A DNA stretch of 64,000 nucleotides, taken from NCBI RefSeq assembly GCF_014192395.1, contig NZ_JACHXW010000023.1, positions 1 through 64,000 on the forward strand, read 5' to 3'. Shown here in pieces: positions 17,732-26,437 of the stretch (positions are counted from its first letter, which is position 1; every line of letters starts with the position of its first letter). Source of the DNA: Paenibacillus endophyticus (GTDB lineage Bacteria; Bacillota; Bacilli; Paenibacillales; Paenibacillaceae). Made by a program: the position numbers and the translations under genes. The notes under the pieces were generated by a model, which was not told the DNA's origin, searched no databases, and worked only from the letters and a program-made list of their open reading frames with translations.

Positions 17732-18094
17732 ATGCAGACTTTTGTTATGCTCGGCTGTATTTTTATGGTGCTAGCGGTTGCGATTGGAGCCTTCGGCGCC
17801 CATGCACTGAAGAGTAAATTAACGCCGGATAAGCTGAAGGTATACGAGGTGGGCGTGCAATACCATATCGCGCATGCGCTGGGCTTGATTCTGGTCGGTA
17901 TGCTTGTAAGCCATTATCCGGACGAACAGGTTATCGTTACAGGTGGCTGGTTTTTGGCAGCCGGTATCCTTTTGTTCTCAGGAAGCCTATACGCGCTAAG
18001 CGTTGCCAAAGCCCGGTTTCTTGGTCCAATTACACCGCTAGGCGGTCTTTCCTTTATGATTGGTTGGGTGCTTATTGCTGTGGGCGTGCTTTAG
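17732..18094 (+). CDS. DUF423 family membrane protein
   Basis: A 120-residue membrane protein with four hydrophobic segments and the family's typical blocks: AIGAFGAHALK near the start, a conserved YQYHIAHAL-like stretch (VQYHIAHALGL), and GPITPLGGLSFMIGW near the end. This is the DUF423 (YgdD/YwdK) family, of unknown function. AATGAGGTGAACG lies before the ATG. It stands alone and ends at a terminator. Confidence 0.87.
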   Translation: MQTFVMLGCIFMVLAVAIGAFGAHALKSKLTPDKLKVYEVGVQYHIAHALGLILVGMLVSHYPDEQVIVTGGWFLAAGILLFSGSLYALSVAKARFLGPITPLGGLSFMIGWVLIAVGVL

Positions 18095-18174
18095 GGCAGC
18101 GCTTGCTTGCAAGCGGAAATAGCTCGTGCAGGCGAATGTCGCAGGCGTGTGGCTGCGTTTCAACGCCGTCTCCT

Positions 18175-18209
18175 AAATCCATAACCGTACGAGGTTGTGG
18201 ATTTTGCTT
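18175..18209 (+). terminator. Intrinsic terminator after the DUF423 gene
   Basis: The stem AAATCCATAACC (18175-18186) / GGTTGTGGATTT (18193-18204), with one G-U pair, is followed by TGCTTTTT. Confidence 0.7.
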
Positions 18210-18370
18210 TTTCGTAACCTAAAAATACATTTCCCGTATGTAGAAGATGAAGATGGTTCTGAAGTGGTGCTAAAGGAATAGGCGCTCCAATCGGTTACGA
18301 CGGGTGGAGAACCTTCTCCTCCTATAATCCTATCATTAGATTAATAATAGAAGCTGAGGTCATACACCTT

Positions 18371-20755
18371 ATGAATAACGAATTAATGGTTCAGGCCGAT
18401 ACCAGCTATCGTATGGCTGAGCAGAAGGCCGCGCAATACTTCGACTCTCTTTATGAGCAGGCCAATGAAAGAAAGTATGCACCTGCCCTGACAGAAGACA
18501 TCAGGCTGTGGAAGCGAAGTCATATTCGCCGCCTATCTTGGCTGTCGTTCTTGCCAGGAGGCAAGAAGAATTCCGACCAAGCGAATTATAATCGTTACAT
18601 GCTATGGCTGAAGCATACCGGCAAATTAGATGATTACTTAGACAGAAGCATATCCTACATTTATATGAGGGATCTTGGCAAAGCGATAGACTCCCCCGAT
18701 ACGAAAGCAAGAATACAGCGAGTCGTTGCCGACATCAAACATCGCCTGGTTCCCTCCTCCGCGGCAAATGGGGAAGGAAAGCCGGATTTCATTAGCTTGG
18801 CTGGACTGTACAGGTGGGCTCAGCAGGAGGGCATCGAAACGGCCGCAATCTGGGTGATCGATAAGCTTAAGGCGGTATCGACCAACATTCCAGAGGAATT
18901 GAATGCCGAGCATGCGCAGCGCAAGCTTATTAAAATTATTATTGGCGTGGTGCTGCATGCATTCGAGGAGCTTGGCGATGAACAGTCCCCTGTAGAACGT
19001 GCTAGAAAACTGGATGAAGCGATGAGGCTCGGTTATTCCTACGGTCTGACGTATCCGTTCATAGACGATCTGCTGGATTCGCAGGCGCTAACCGAACAAG
19101 AGAAAGTCCAATATTCCGATATGATACGCAGCGCGCTTCTTACGAGGTCGGTGCCGGAACTGGGCGAGTGGACTGGAACGAATAAAGCTATGCTGCAGTA
19201 CATTCATGCGGAGATGCGGGAAGCCTTTGAGTATATTAAGCAGCACCAGCAGCCGGAAACGCAGCAGCTGTTTTTTGATCAGACCTATGTTTTTTTTCAC
19301 TCGCAGGAGCTGGATCGCGCCAAGGTATTGTCCAATGCGTCCTATACGAATGATGAGCTTTATATTCCGATTATATTAAAGTCCTCTTCTTCCCGTTTGA
19401 TCGCCCGTTCCGTCATTCATGCTCCCGAGGATGAGGGCTTTGAGAACCGAACCTTCTATTATGGCATCTATAACCAGCTTGCTGATGATTTCGCGGATAT
19501 GTTCGACGATATGCAAGAAGGTGCGGTGACTCCCTATACGTATTATTTAACCTATCGTGATCAGCGCGAGGATCTTATTAATCCCTTTGAGTTATACTGG
19601 ACGGTCATTGCCCATCTTATTCATAACGTGTACCAATCCGATCCGGACACCCGCGAGGTGATTCTAGATCGTGCCATCAATGGGCTGAGACGGTTTAAAA
19701 TACGACACGGTTCGGAAAAATACAACAGCGTAATGAATATATTTGCCAGCGGAGACCCGGCATTTCATCGTCTTATTCAGAAACTGGTTAAGAAAGCGGT
19801 AGACGTAGATTTTTTCGATAAGCTGCTTCGGGACGAACTGGTCAACACGCTCAAAAGCGACCGCGAGGAGAAAGAAGCTTTCTTCGAGACGATTACAGCG
19901 GCTCGCGAGCAGATTAACAGCAACTTGCTCATCACTAAGCGCGACAGCTCGCCATCCATGGATGAGACGCTAATCGATGCGGCGAATTACAGTCTCGAAG
20001 GGGATGGCAAACGGCTGCGTCCTATCTTGTCCTGGGTCATGGGTGTGCAAGAATATGGCCTGCAAGCCCAATCTTTAATGCCCTTGCTGCGGTCATTGGA
20101 ATACATGCATACAGCATCTCTTATCTTCGACGATCTTCCGTCTCAGGATGATGCGTCCACCCGCAGGGGACGCCCCACGCTGCATCAGATGCACGATAGC
20201 GCGACAGCGGAATTAACCGGCTTGGTTCTCATTCAGAAGGCGATTCAGGAGCAATCTTCGTTAGAATCGTTTGAAGCCAAAGCTGTGATCGCGTTGATGC
20301 GATACTCCGCCCAAAAGGCAGAGGACCTATGCATGGGGCAGGCAATGGATTTGAGCTCCAAAGGAAAAGTGCTCACCTTGGAGCAATTGAATACGATTTG
20401 TTTTTACAAAACCGCCATTGGTTTCGAGGCTGCGCTCGTCATGCCCGCGATTCTTGCCCAAGTGAACGAGAATGAAATCGCTGTGTTGAAAACATACGCT
20501 TATCACGCAGGCATCGCCTTTCAAATTAAGGACGATTTGCTTGATCTGGAAGGAGATGCGCAGCTGCTCGGCAAGCCTGTTGGCCAGGATGTTGAGAATA
20601 ATACGTCAAGCTTCGTCACAGTCCTGGGACAGGAGGGCGCTCAGAAAGCGATGTGGGAGCACTATTGCTCTGCGATTGGCGCATTGAAGGGCATGAAGCG
20701 CCGGACCTCTTTTCTGGAGCATTTATTGAATTATATCGTTCACCGGGACCATTAG
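18371..20755 (+). CDS. Two-domain class I isoprenoid synthase (polyprenyl synthetase C-terminus fused to a large N-terminal domain)
   Basis: A 794-residue protein, more than twice the usual 300 residues of a prenyl diphosphate synthase. The C-terminal 290 residues hold the family landmarks: GDGKRLRP (544-551), first Asp-rich motif DDLPSQDD (587-594), RRGRPT (598-603), GQAMDL (656-661) and second Asp-rich motif DDLLD (721-725). The N-terminal 500 residues are mostly helical and also carry Asp-rich stretches, IDDLLD (231-236) and DDFADMFDD (372-380). They may therefore be a second isoprenoid-synthase-type fold that has diverged. It could make a prenyl chain and use it in the same polypeptide. 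No carotenoid, hopanoid or ComX-type partner gene is adjacent, so the product is unknown. Only GAGGT lies upstream of the ATG. Confidence 0.75.
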   Translation: MNNELMVQADTSYRMAEQKAAQYFDSLYEQANERKYAPALTEDIRLWKRSHIRRLSWLSFLPGGKKNSDQANYNRYMLWLKHTGKLDDYLDRSISYIYMRDLGKAIDSPDTKARIQRVVADIKHRLVPSSAANGEGKPDFISLAGLYRWAQQEGIETAAIWVIDKLKAVSTNIPEELNAEHAQRKLIKIIIGVVLHAFEELGDEQSPVERARKLDEAMRLGYSYGLTYPFIDDLLDSQALTEQEKVQYSDMIRSALLTRSVPELGEWTGTNKAMLQYIHAEMREAFEYIKQHQQPETQQLFFDQTYVFFHSQELDRAKVLSNASYTNDELYIPIILKSSSSRLIARSVIHAPEDEGFENRTFYYGIYNQLADDFADMFDDMQEGAVTPYTYYLTYRDQREDLINPFELYWTVIAHLIHNVYQSDPDTREVILDRAINGLRRFKIRHGSEKYNSVMNIFASGDPAFHRLIQKLVKKAVDVDFFDKLLRDELVNTLKSDREEKEAFFETITAAREQINSNLLITKRDSSPSMDETLIDAANYSLEGDGKRLRPILSWVMGVQEYGLQAQSLMPLLRSLEYMHTASLIFDDLPSQDDASTRRGRPTLHQMHDSATAELTGLVLIQKAIQEQSSLESFEAKAVIALMRYSAQKAEDLCMGQAMDLSSKGKVLTLEQLNTICFYKTAIGFEAALVMPAILAQVNENEIAVLKTYAYHAGIAFQIKDDLLDLEGDAQLLGKPVGQDVENNTSSFVTVLGQEGAQKAMWEHYCSAIGALKGMKRRTSFLEHLLNYIVHRDH

Positions 20756-21129
20756 AATATTAGATCAACGGGGCACCGATACCGATACCGCTAACGCGAG
20801 CAATAGAGCTGCTGCCGCTAATTGATGAAGATAAATACAGCGCGCGTCCTTAGGGAGCGCGCTATATTTGCGCTCGGCTGGCGCCATGGGCGTATCGCTC
20901 CTTCACGTTAGGGAAACGAGAGCGATACATATGGATTAGCTTGAACGGCTCGCAAGGTTGAAGCAGCGAAGAAGAACCGTCCATGAGAGGAAGGTTCTTC
21001 GTGTGGGATCAAGTGATGGAGCAGTACTTCTTTCATGGTGGGTTGGGATTGAAGATGTGAATCAATGAATAAACAAATAAATGAAAGGATGAAAGTACGC
21101 AGGGGGCTGGGGAAAAGGGAGAGCTATGG
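20756..21129. other. Intergenic region with three consecutive hairpins
   Basis: There is no convincing gene here. Three inverted repeats follow each other. The first is AGCGCGC (20839-20845) / GCGCGCT (20857-20863), a plausible terminator of the isoprenoid synthase gene although its T run is poor (ATATTT). The second is GTATCGCTC (20892-20900) / GAGCGATAC (20920-20928). The third is GAAGAACC (about 20971-20978) / GGTTCTTC (20993-21000). Confidence 0.5.
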
Positions 21130-21759
21130 TCAGAGAGCCAAAGCTTCTTTTGTAATCTTTTGAATATCAACGGGACAATTAGAGCTTTCATTCACGATGT
21201 CGGGCAAAATATGCTTCAAAAAGTAATCTACGCAATGCAGCTTGATTTTTTTGATTTTGACAAGCGCTTCGCGATACATAATGACAAATTCCTTCTCGGT
21301 GTTGCCTCTTTGCAATTCCGTAAGCGCCTCGTATACTTGATCTAATTTGTCCGCGACTTCGAGAATGAGTCCTTCGACGGAATCGTCCTTGCCCTCGCGC
21401 AGCTGTCTGCGAAAGATGGGCTTAAGCTCCTCGGGGATGTTCTCTTCAATAAATAGAGCGATCATTCCTTCTTCTACCTGCTGCAGCATGCCGCGTAGCT
21501 CCATGGAATAATGCTTGACGGGTGTTTTGATATCGCCAATGAAGATTTCGCCGTAGTCATGACTGCTCGTAATTTCGTAAAGCTTCTTCCAGTCGATGGT
21601 AACCCCGTTGCTCTCCTCAATGTCTGCCAATGTTTTGGCGTACTGGACAACCTTCCATGAGTGAGCGGATACGCTATGTTCTTCAAACTTGAATTTACCA
21701 GGGCAGCGGATAATGCGTTCGAGATCGTTAAGGGATTGAAAGTACGTATGAATTCCCAT
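21130..21759 (-). CDS. HD-domain phosphohydrolase, YfbR-like
   Basis: A 209-residue protein of the HD superfamily. The metal ligands are visible as His33 in SVSAHSW, the His-Asp pair SHDYGE (about 67-68) followed by GDIKTPVK, and a distal Asp in EVADKLDQVYEAL. The spacing and the GDI-TP block resemble YfbR-type 5'-deoxynucleotidases, which act on dNMPs, but the substrate here is not proven. The ATG at 21759 lies 10 nt after GAGAGGA; a TTG nine codons upstream is possible. It is convergent with the isoprenoid synthase region and stands alone. Confidence 0.75.
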   Translation of the reverse strand: MGIHTYFQSLNDLERIIRCPGKFKFEEHSVSAHSWKVVQYAKTLADIEESNGVTIDWKKLYEITSSHDYGEIFIGDIKTPVKHYSMELRGMLQQVEEGMIALFIEENIPEELKPIFRRQLREGKDDSVEGLILEVADKLDQVYEALTELQRGNTEKEFVIMYREALVKIKKIKLHCVDYFLKHILPDIVNESSNCPVDIQKITKEALAL

Positions 21760-21786
21760 GGCTAGCAAATCCTCTCTATAGTCCAA

Positions 21787-22014
21787 GTGTAAGGCGGTGC
21801 ATTACAGCTAGTATAAAGCTGATTTGTTAATGGACGATTAATGAATGTAACCTTAAGTGTAAATATGCGAAGGAAGGTCTTATTTGCTCCACTCTCACAG
21901 TTGCAATAGTTATCAAAAACGAAAATACATACTATAAAATAATCGAATCATTTGCTTTATTGGATAACAAAAGATTTAATTCCGACTAATCTGATGCGAA
22001 ATGAGTAAAAATCA
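21787..22014. other. AT-rich intergenic stretch
   Basis: AT-rich sequence between the divergent HD protein and SLH protein transcripts. Immediately before the -35 box the stretch AGTAAAAATCA resembles the one before the next gene's promoter (AGTATAAAATCA at about 26391-26402). No gene is seen. Confidence 0.5.
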
Positions 22015-22044
22015 TTGACAGCGGGTGGAACAACGCTTTATGAT
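22015..22044 (+). promoter_or_regulatory. Promoter of the SLH-thioredoxin protein gene
   Basis: A perfect -35 TTGACA (22015-22020), an 18-nt spacer and TATGAT (22039-22044). Transcription would begin near 22051, giving a leader of about 280 nt. The sequence just upstream is shared with the promoter at 26403. Confidence 0.75.
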
Positions 22045-22050
22045 GGGTGC

Positions 22051-22161
22051 ATGGAATGAATTACGAGTCATTTCGCCGGATAATTAAAGAGCACAATAAT
22101 CCACTGGACAACCAGAGATTCGATGCAGGCGCTACCGCACCTGCCACGAATCTCTTTTTTT
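22051..22161 (+). ncRNA. Structured leader RNA, copy 1 (candidate regulatory RNA with terminator)
   Basis: A leader of about 110 nt between promoter and terminator. It contains the block GAATTACGAGTCA (22058-22070), then AGAGC (22088-22092), six variable bases and a near-invariant stretch 22099-22119. The core ACTGGACAACCAGAGAT of that stretch folds as a CTGG-ACAA-CCAG hairpin. The same blocks in the same order, with the same six-base gap, precede the gene at 26617. The terminator overlaps the end of the conserved stretch, so folding of one could affect the other. I cannot match it to a riboswitch class I know (TPP, SAM, c-di-GMP, c-di-AMP, glycine, ZTP, cobalamin and T-box were considered). 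Confidence 0.6.
22115..22161 (+). terminator. Strong terminator inside the SLH gene leader
   Basis: Outer stem GAGATTCG (22115-22122) / CGAATCTC (22147-22154), inner stem GCAGG (22125-22129) / CCTGC (22140-22144), then seven T (22155-22161). It lies 170 nt before the coding region, so expression must depend on read-through. Confidence 0.85.
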
Positions 22162-22331
22162 ATCCACATATTCCGTAACAGGGAGGGGCGGCGTCATTTG
22201 CAGAGGTTGCAATAACGTTCTAACAGATACATAAGAGCGTCTGCGAGCTTGTTGAAAAGGGGCTTGCAAGGCAGTACAAGTTTTTTCGCAATTATAATTC
22301 CAACTATTCTGATAGATAGAGGTGCATAAAT

Positions 22332-25300
22332 ATGAAAAAAGCAATAAAATCACAGCGATGGATCGCTTTGTTGCTTGCCGCAGTACTAGCATTGCCGGTC
22401 TTTGGAGCAGGCAGCGCGGTTGCTGCCCCCGAATCGGCAGGAAGCAGCGCCAAGCTGGACTATTTTGGCTCCCGCTATGAAGCGCTTGCGGGCAAAGACC
22501 ATGTATTTGAAACACTCACGTATTACGAGCTGGACTATTTGCTGAGAAATGCTACGGATGGCACGACACCGGCACCGGATGATAACTATATTCTCTTGTT
22601 CGGTGGATCATGGCAGCCGGAGACGCAAGCCGCTATCGGTTATATCAATGATGTAGCTAAGGAATACGGCGTAACGTCGATCAAAAACTTTGATACGAAG
22701 CTGGACGGTCCTGAGGGTTGGTTGGATATTACAAAAACGAACCCGGAGTTAACGTATGAAGTTAGTGCTGGTGGTTCTTTAGCGGAACCGACCAAAGCGG
22801 CTAGCGCTACCCAATTAAATAAAGACTTTACTAGACGTTACGTGGATTTGGGAGCTCTTTACTTGACCAACCTTAACGATGTCACAGCTGGTAATTCAGG
22901 TAAAGTAGCGTTTAATTATACGGAAGCTGGCTCTCCAGGAACAGTAGAAGTAAATGTCGTTGATTCCCCATTTTTGTTTATCTATAACAAGAACAATAAG
23001 GATGCAGAAGGCAAGCCGACTCCTATCATTGCTTCTCTTGAGGGTATAAGCAGCGCAGGAAGCTTGACTGCCTTGCAAAACGGCAGCGGAGCAGATTCGT
23101 ACAAAACGGCACTTCGGGGCGTTTTTGATAAAATCTCCCCAGCAGGCACCAAAAATGCGAAATATAAAGTGCTTACGAACCAAGGCTATATTTCCGGTTC
23201 TTATAATGAGTTTAGATCAGCTGCATCTGGTGGCCAGGAAACGCCGGTCATTTTCACTAATGAGGATCCCAAGATTGTTCTGGACTCGGTTACGCTTGAT
23301 GAGCTGAAATATACGCTTTCTTCGGAAGGTACATATGTGCTGCTCGTTGGCTGCGCTTGGTGCGGAGATACACAGGGTATCGTTAAATACGTAAACCAAG
23401 TTGCAAATGAATATGGCGTTGAAAAAGTGTATAATTTCGATGCGAAGCTAGATGGCGGTGTTGGTGGTGTGCTTTCCTATGCCACGAATCCACGCCCAAC
23501 ATGGGATCTTGGTGGAGGCAATTTCCTGCACACGAGAGACAATTCCCAGTTTATTACACCGATCTATACGAATTTAGTTAATGAATATTTGCCAAACATT
23601 TCTTCGGAAGACACAAAGAAAACTCCTATTAATAATATTTTTTATTTTAAAAATGATGAAGCAAAAGCAAACAATACACCAACTATAGCGAAGAGAGTAC
23701 AGGCTCCATATGTATTGGTGTACAACAAGGACAATAAAGATGCGAATGGCAACCCGGCTCCAATTCTTGGACATGTGGAGCTTATGGGATATTGGCGTGC
23801 TACTCACAGTAACGCAGCTGCAAAAAGCTTGAAGGTTAACAGTCTTCGAACTCTGTTTTCCAGAACAGAATTGAAACCGAGCGGCTTAACTGCCGTGCCT
23901 CCTACGACTGCTGGCGGTAAGGATGCGAAAGTTGAAGGGATTGCTAAAATAACGATGGTTGGCGGAAACCAAGTGGTTGCGACCAAGTCTCTGGAGTACA
24001 GATTGAAAGCAGTGAACGAGGCAGAAGCATACGAATACACACCAGTTCCATATAAAGCAACAGATGCATTGCTAGGCACTTCAATCAACGTTGAAAAACC
24101 AGGCGTATATGAGTTCCGCTATGCAGCTAAGCCAGGTTTTGACTCGGAAAATAACACCTACACATCTGCAGTAGCAACTTTGTATGCACCAGGTCCAGTA
24201 GTAGAGATCGTCGTTCCGGATTTCCAAGCGCCTCCGACCGGTCTAGCTAACTTGGCGCCTGAAACAGCTTCAAGTCAAGGTAAAATCGTAAGGATTGTGG
24301 ATGGTGAGGTAGTAGCTCTTCCAACTGGTCTTGAATATAAGCTGAAAGGCGATCCAGACTCGTTATACGAGCCTGTGACAGGCGATGCAATTAACGTTGA
24401 GCCGGGCCATGAGTATGTTGTTCGGCTTGCTGCCAAAACAGAAAACGGCAACGCGGTTGCCCCAAGCGCATTCGTTACTGTGTACGCTCGCGGCTACAAG
24501 GAGCTTGGACCTCCATCAGCATTGAATGCTGTACATCCGTCCACGCTTGCCAATGACGATGGACAAATTGATGGCCTGACAGCAGGTGTTGAGTACAAGT
24601 CCGAGTACACATTGGAGTACAAAAAAGGTAACGGCACGGACGAAGTGTACGTAACGGTTCCTGAAACGGCGATTAGCGCAGGCAAGCTTACAGGCTTGAC
24701 TCCTGATCTCTACACAGTTCGTTATGCAACATATGAAGACTATAGCGCAAGTCCGGCTGTAGAGCTTCGCATTAAAGCAAATGTAGCTGCGCCACAAGGG
24801 CTTGCAGGCGTAGCGCCAACCAGCACCTTGCAAAACAATGGTAAAATTACAGGCGCAAATGCGGACTTGGAGTACCGTTCAAGCAACCAATCAAGCTATC
24901 TGCCTGTGACAGGCGCTGAGATTACCGGCTTGCTGACAGGCAGCTACGAGGTTAGATACAAAGAAACGGCAAGCACGCTTCCTAGTGCAACGGCAACAGT
25001 TGTTGTTCCAGTATATGTTGCGCCTCCAACAGGCGGAAGCGGTACTGGCGGCGGCGGAGCAACGACGCCAAGCAACATTACGCAATCCGGTAATACAGTC
25101 GTCGCTACAATTGCTTCCAAAGTGGATGAAGCTTCCGGTACAGCTGTTGCAGTAGTACCTGCAGCTACCGTGACGGGTTTGCTGGATAAAGCGAAACAAG
25201 CGGAAGGCGAAGGCAAGAAAGCCGTCCTAGAAATTAAAGTGGAAGATTCACAGCAGCAGAACGACATTCAAGTTACCATTCCGAGAAGCGCGTTCAACGG

Positions 25301-26261
25301 GCTTGTGTCGGGAGCAAACCCAGAATTGAAAGTTACGGTTGGCATCGGCTCTATTTCATTTGATGCGAGCACGCTGAAATTGATCAGCGCGAACAGCGAT
25401 TCAGGCGACATCAGCTTCATTATTTCGAAATCCGAGCTTGCGGAAGAAAATAAAGAAGTGCTTGGAGACCGTCCGGTATACGACTTGAACGTATTTGCAG
25501 GACAAACGATCGTCACTGCCTTTGGCGGCTCGAAAGTATTCGTTTCGTTGCCATACACACTGAAAGCCGGCGAAGATCCAAATGCCGTAATCGTCTACTA
25601 CGTAACGGATGAAGGCGAACTGCAAGTCATTAGAGGCCAATACAATAAAACAAACGCTGCGGTTGAATATGCAACGGAGCATTTCTCCCAATATATTATT
25701 GGGTACTACAAAATCGACTTCTCCGATGTTTCTGCGTCGGCATGGTTCGCTCCGGCGATTAACTTCTTGGCAGCACGCGATATTACAAGCGGAACGGACG
25801 ATACTCACTTCAGTCCAAAAGCAACAGTAACCCGCGGTCAATTTATCGTGCTGCTATTGAAAGCTTACGGCATTGAGCCGGAGGTTGAAGGTGCAAGCAA
25901 CTTCACCGATGCGGGCAACACGTACTACACGGGTTATCTAGCAGCTGCGAAACGGCTAAGTATCGCAAACGGCTTTGAAGGAAACCGATTCGCACCAGAC
26001 CAAACGATTTCCCGTCAGGAGCTATTCACGCTTCTGTACAGAGCATTGAGCGAGCTTGGAGAGCTGCCTGCTGCACAAGCTGGATCGACTCCAGTGTCGA
26101 GCTTTACGGATGCCGAGAAGGTTCCAAGCTATGCGGATGAGGCATTCAAAGCGCTTGTGGAAGCCGGCATTATTTCGGGCACGAACGGAAAGTTGCTTCC
26201 AGGCAATGCGTCTAGCAGAGCTGAAGTCGCACAGGTTCTGTACAACTTGTTGTCCCGATAA
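22332..26261 (+). CDS. Surface (SLH-anchored) protein with two thioredoxin-like domains
   Basis: A 1309-residue exported protein. It has a signal peptide (1-31, cleavage near AVAAPES), then two tandem copies of a thioredoxin-like unit. Copy 1 (about 60-270) reads ILLFGGSWQPETQ and lacks cysteines. Copy 2 (about 310-510) reads VLLVGCAWCGDTQ with Cys341 and Cys344. Both copies continue with a NFD-KLDG block and a later YNK-NKDA block, so they are duplicates. Several fibronectin/Ig-like repeats follow (about 515-890), then a Gly-rich hinge PPTGGSGTGGGGATT, a beta-rich domain, and three SLH domains (about 1125-1309) that hold the protein on the wall. GAGGTG lies before the ATG. The leader RNA and terminator upstream suggest conditional expression. 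A wall-attached thiol oxidoreductase is the likely role. Confidence 0.8.
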   Translation: MKKAIKSQRWIALLLAAVLALPVFGAGSAVAAPESAGSSAKLDYFGSRYEALAGKDHVFETLTYYELDYLLRNATDGTTPAPDDNYILLFGGSWQPETQAAIGYINDVAKEYGVTSIKNFDTKLDGPEGWLDITKTNPELTYEVSAGGSLAEPTKAASATQLNKDFTRRYVDLGALYLTNLNDVTAGNSGKVAFNYTEAGSPGTVEVNVVDSPFLFIYNKNNKDAEGKPTPIIASLEGISSAGSLTALQNGSGADSYKTALRGVFDKISPAGTKNAKYKVLTNQGYISGSYNEFRSAASGGQETPVIFTNEDPKIVLDSVTLDELKYTLSSEGTYVLLVGCAWCGDTQGIVKYVNQVANEYGVEKVYNFDAKLDGGVGGVLSYATNPRPTWDLGGGNFLHTRDNSQFITPIYTNLVNEYLPNISSEDTKKTPINNIFYFKNDEAKANNTPTIAKRVQAPYVLVYNKDNKDANGNPAPILGHVELMGYWRATHSNAAAKSLKVNSLRTLFSRTELKPSGLTAVPPTTAGGKDAKVEGIAKITMVGGNQVVATKSLEYRLKAVNEAEAYEYTPVPYKATDALLGTSINVEKPGVYEFRYAAKPGFDSENNTYTSAVATLYAPGPVVEIVVPDFQAPPTGLANLAPETASSQGKIVRIVDGEVVALPTGLEYKLKGDPDSLYEPVTGDAINVEPGHEYVVRLAAKTENGNAVAPSAFVTVYARGYKELGPPSALNAVHPSTLANDDGQIDGLTAGVEYKSEYTLEYKKGNGTDEVYVTVPETAISAGKLTGLTPDLYTVRYATYEDYSASPAVELRIKANVAAPQGLAGVAPTSTLQNNGKITGANADLEYRSSNQSSYLPVTGAEITGLLTGSYEVRYKETASTLPSATATVVVPVYVAPPTGGSGTGGGGATTPSNITQSGNTVVATIASKVDEASGTAVAVVPAATVTGLLDKAKQAEGEGKKAVLEIKVEDSQQQNDIQVTIPRSAFNGLVSGANPELKVTVGIGSISFDASTLKLISANSDSGDISFIISKSELAEENKEVLGDRPVYDLNVFAGQTIVTAFGGSKVFVSLPYTLKAGEDPNAVIVYYVTDEGELQVIRGQYNKTNAAVEYATEHFSQYIIGYYKIDFSDVSASAWFAPAINFLAARDITSGTDDTHFSPKATVTRGQFIVLLLKAYGIEPEVEGASNFTDAGNTYYTGYLAAAKRLSIANGFEGNRFAPDQTISRQELFTLLYRALSELGELPAAQAGSTPVSSFTDAEKVPSYADEAFKALVEAGIISGTNGKLLPGNASSRAEVAQVLYNLLSR

Positions 26262-26402
26262 GAGCTGCAGGATCATGTTGATATTGGAATGGGAAGGGCA
26301 GCCTTAGGCTGTCCTTTCTTTCCTTAATGGCTGCGAGAGCATGCATTCTTGGGGTATAATCCATTAATCCAATTAATCTCATGGGATATAAGTATAAAAT
26401 CA
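26262..26402. other. Intergenic sequence after the SLH gene
   Basis: About 140 nt without a gene. It includes GGGCAGCCTTAGGCTGTCC (about 26294-26312), which can form a hairpin followed by TTTCTTTCC and may be the terminator of the SLH gene. It then runs into the AT-rich region before the next promoter. Confidence 0.5.
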
Positions 26403-26431
26403 TTGACAGGCGCATTTCGTGCTCATACAAT
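26403..26431 (+). promoter_or_regulatory. Promoter of the cysteine-tailed protein gene
   Basis: A perfect -35 TTGACA (26403-26408), a 17-nt spacer and TACAAT (26426-26431). The twelve bases upstream nearly repeat those before the promoter at 22015, suggesting common control. Confidence 0.75.
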
Positions 26432-26437
26432 AAGATT

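Noticed and set aside
18196..18280. A short open frame ending PYVEDEDGSEVVLKE, considered as a gene remnant
   Set aside because: About 28 codons, it overlaps the terminator stem and has no start or ribosome site; too short to support.
20983..21060. A 25-codon ORF with a Trp after the isoprenoid synthase, considered as a ComX-like prenylated peptide
   Set aside because: It lacks a ribosome site, its start lies in the loop of a perfect hairpin, and the Trp is not near the C-terminus as in ComX.
22051..22161. Assignment of the leader to a known riboswitch (c-di-GMP-I/II, c-di-AMP, SAM, TPP, glycine, cobalamin, ZTP, T-box)
   Set aside because: The key conserved cores of these classes, as I remember them, are absent from both copies.
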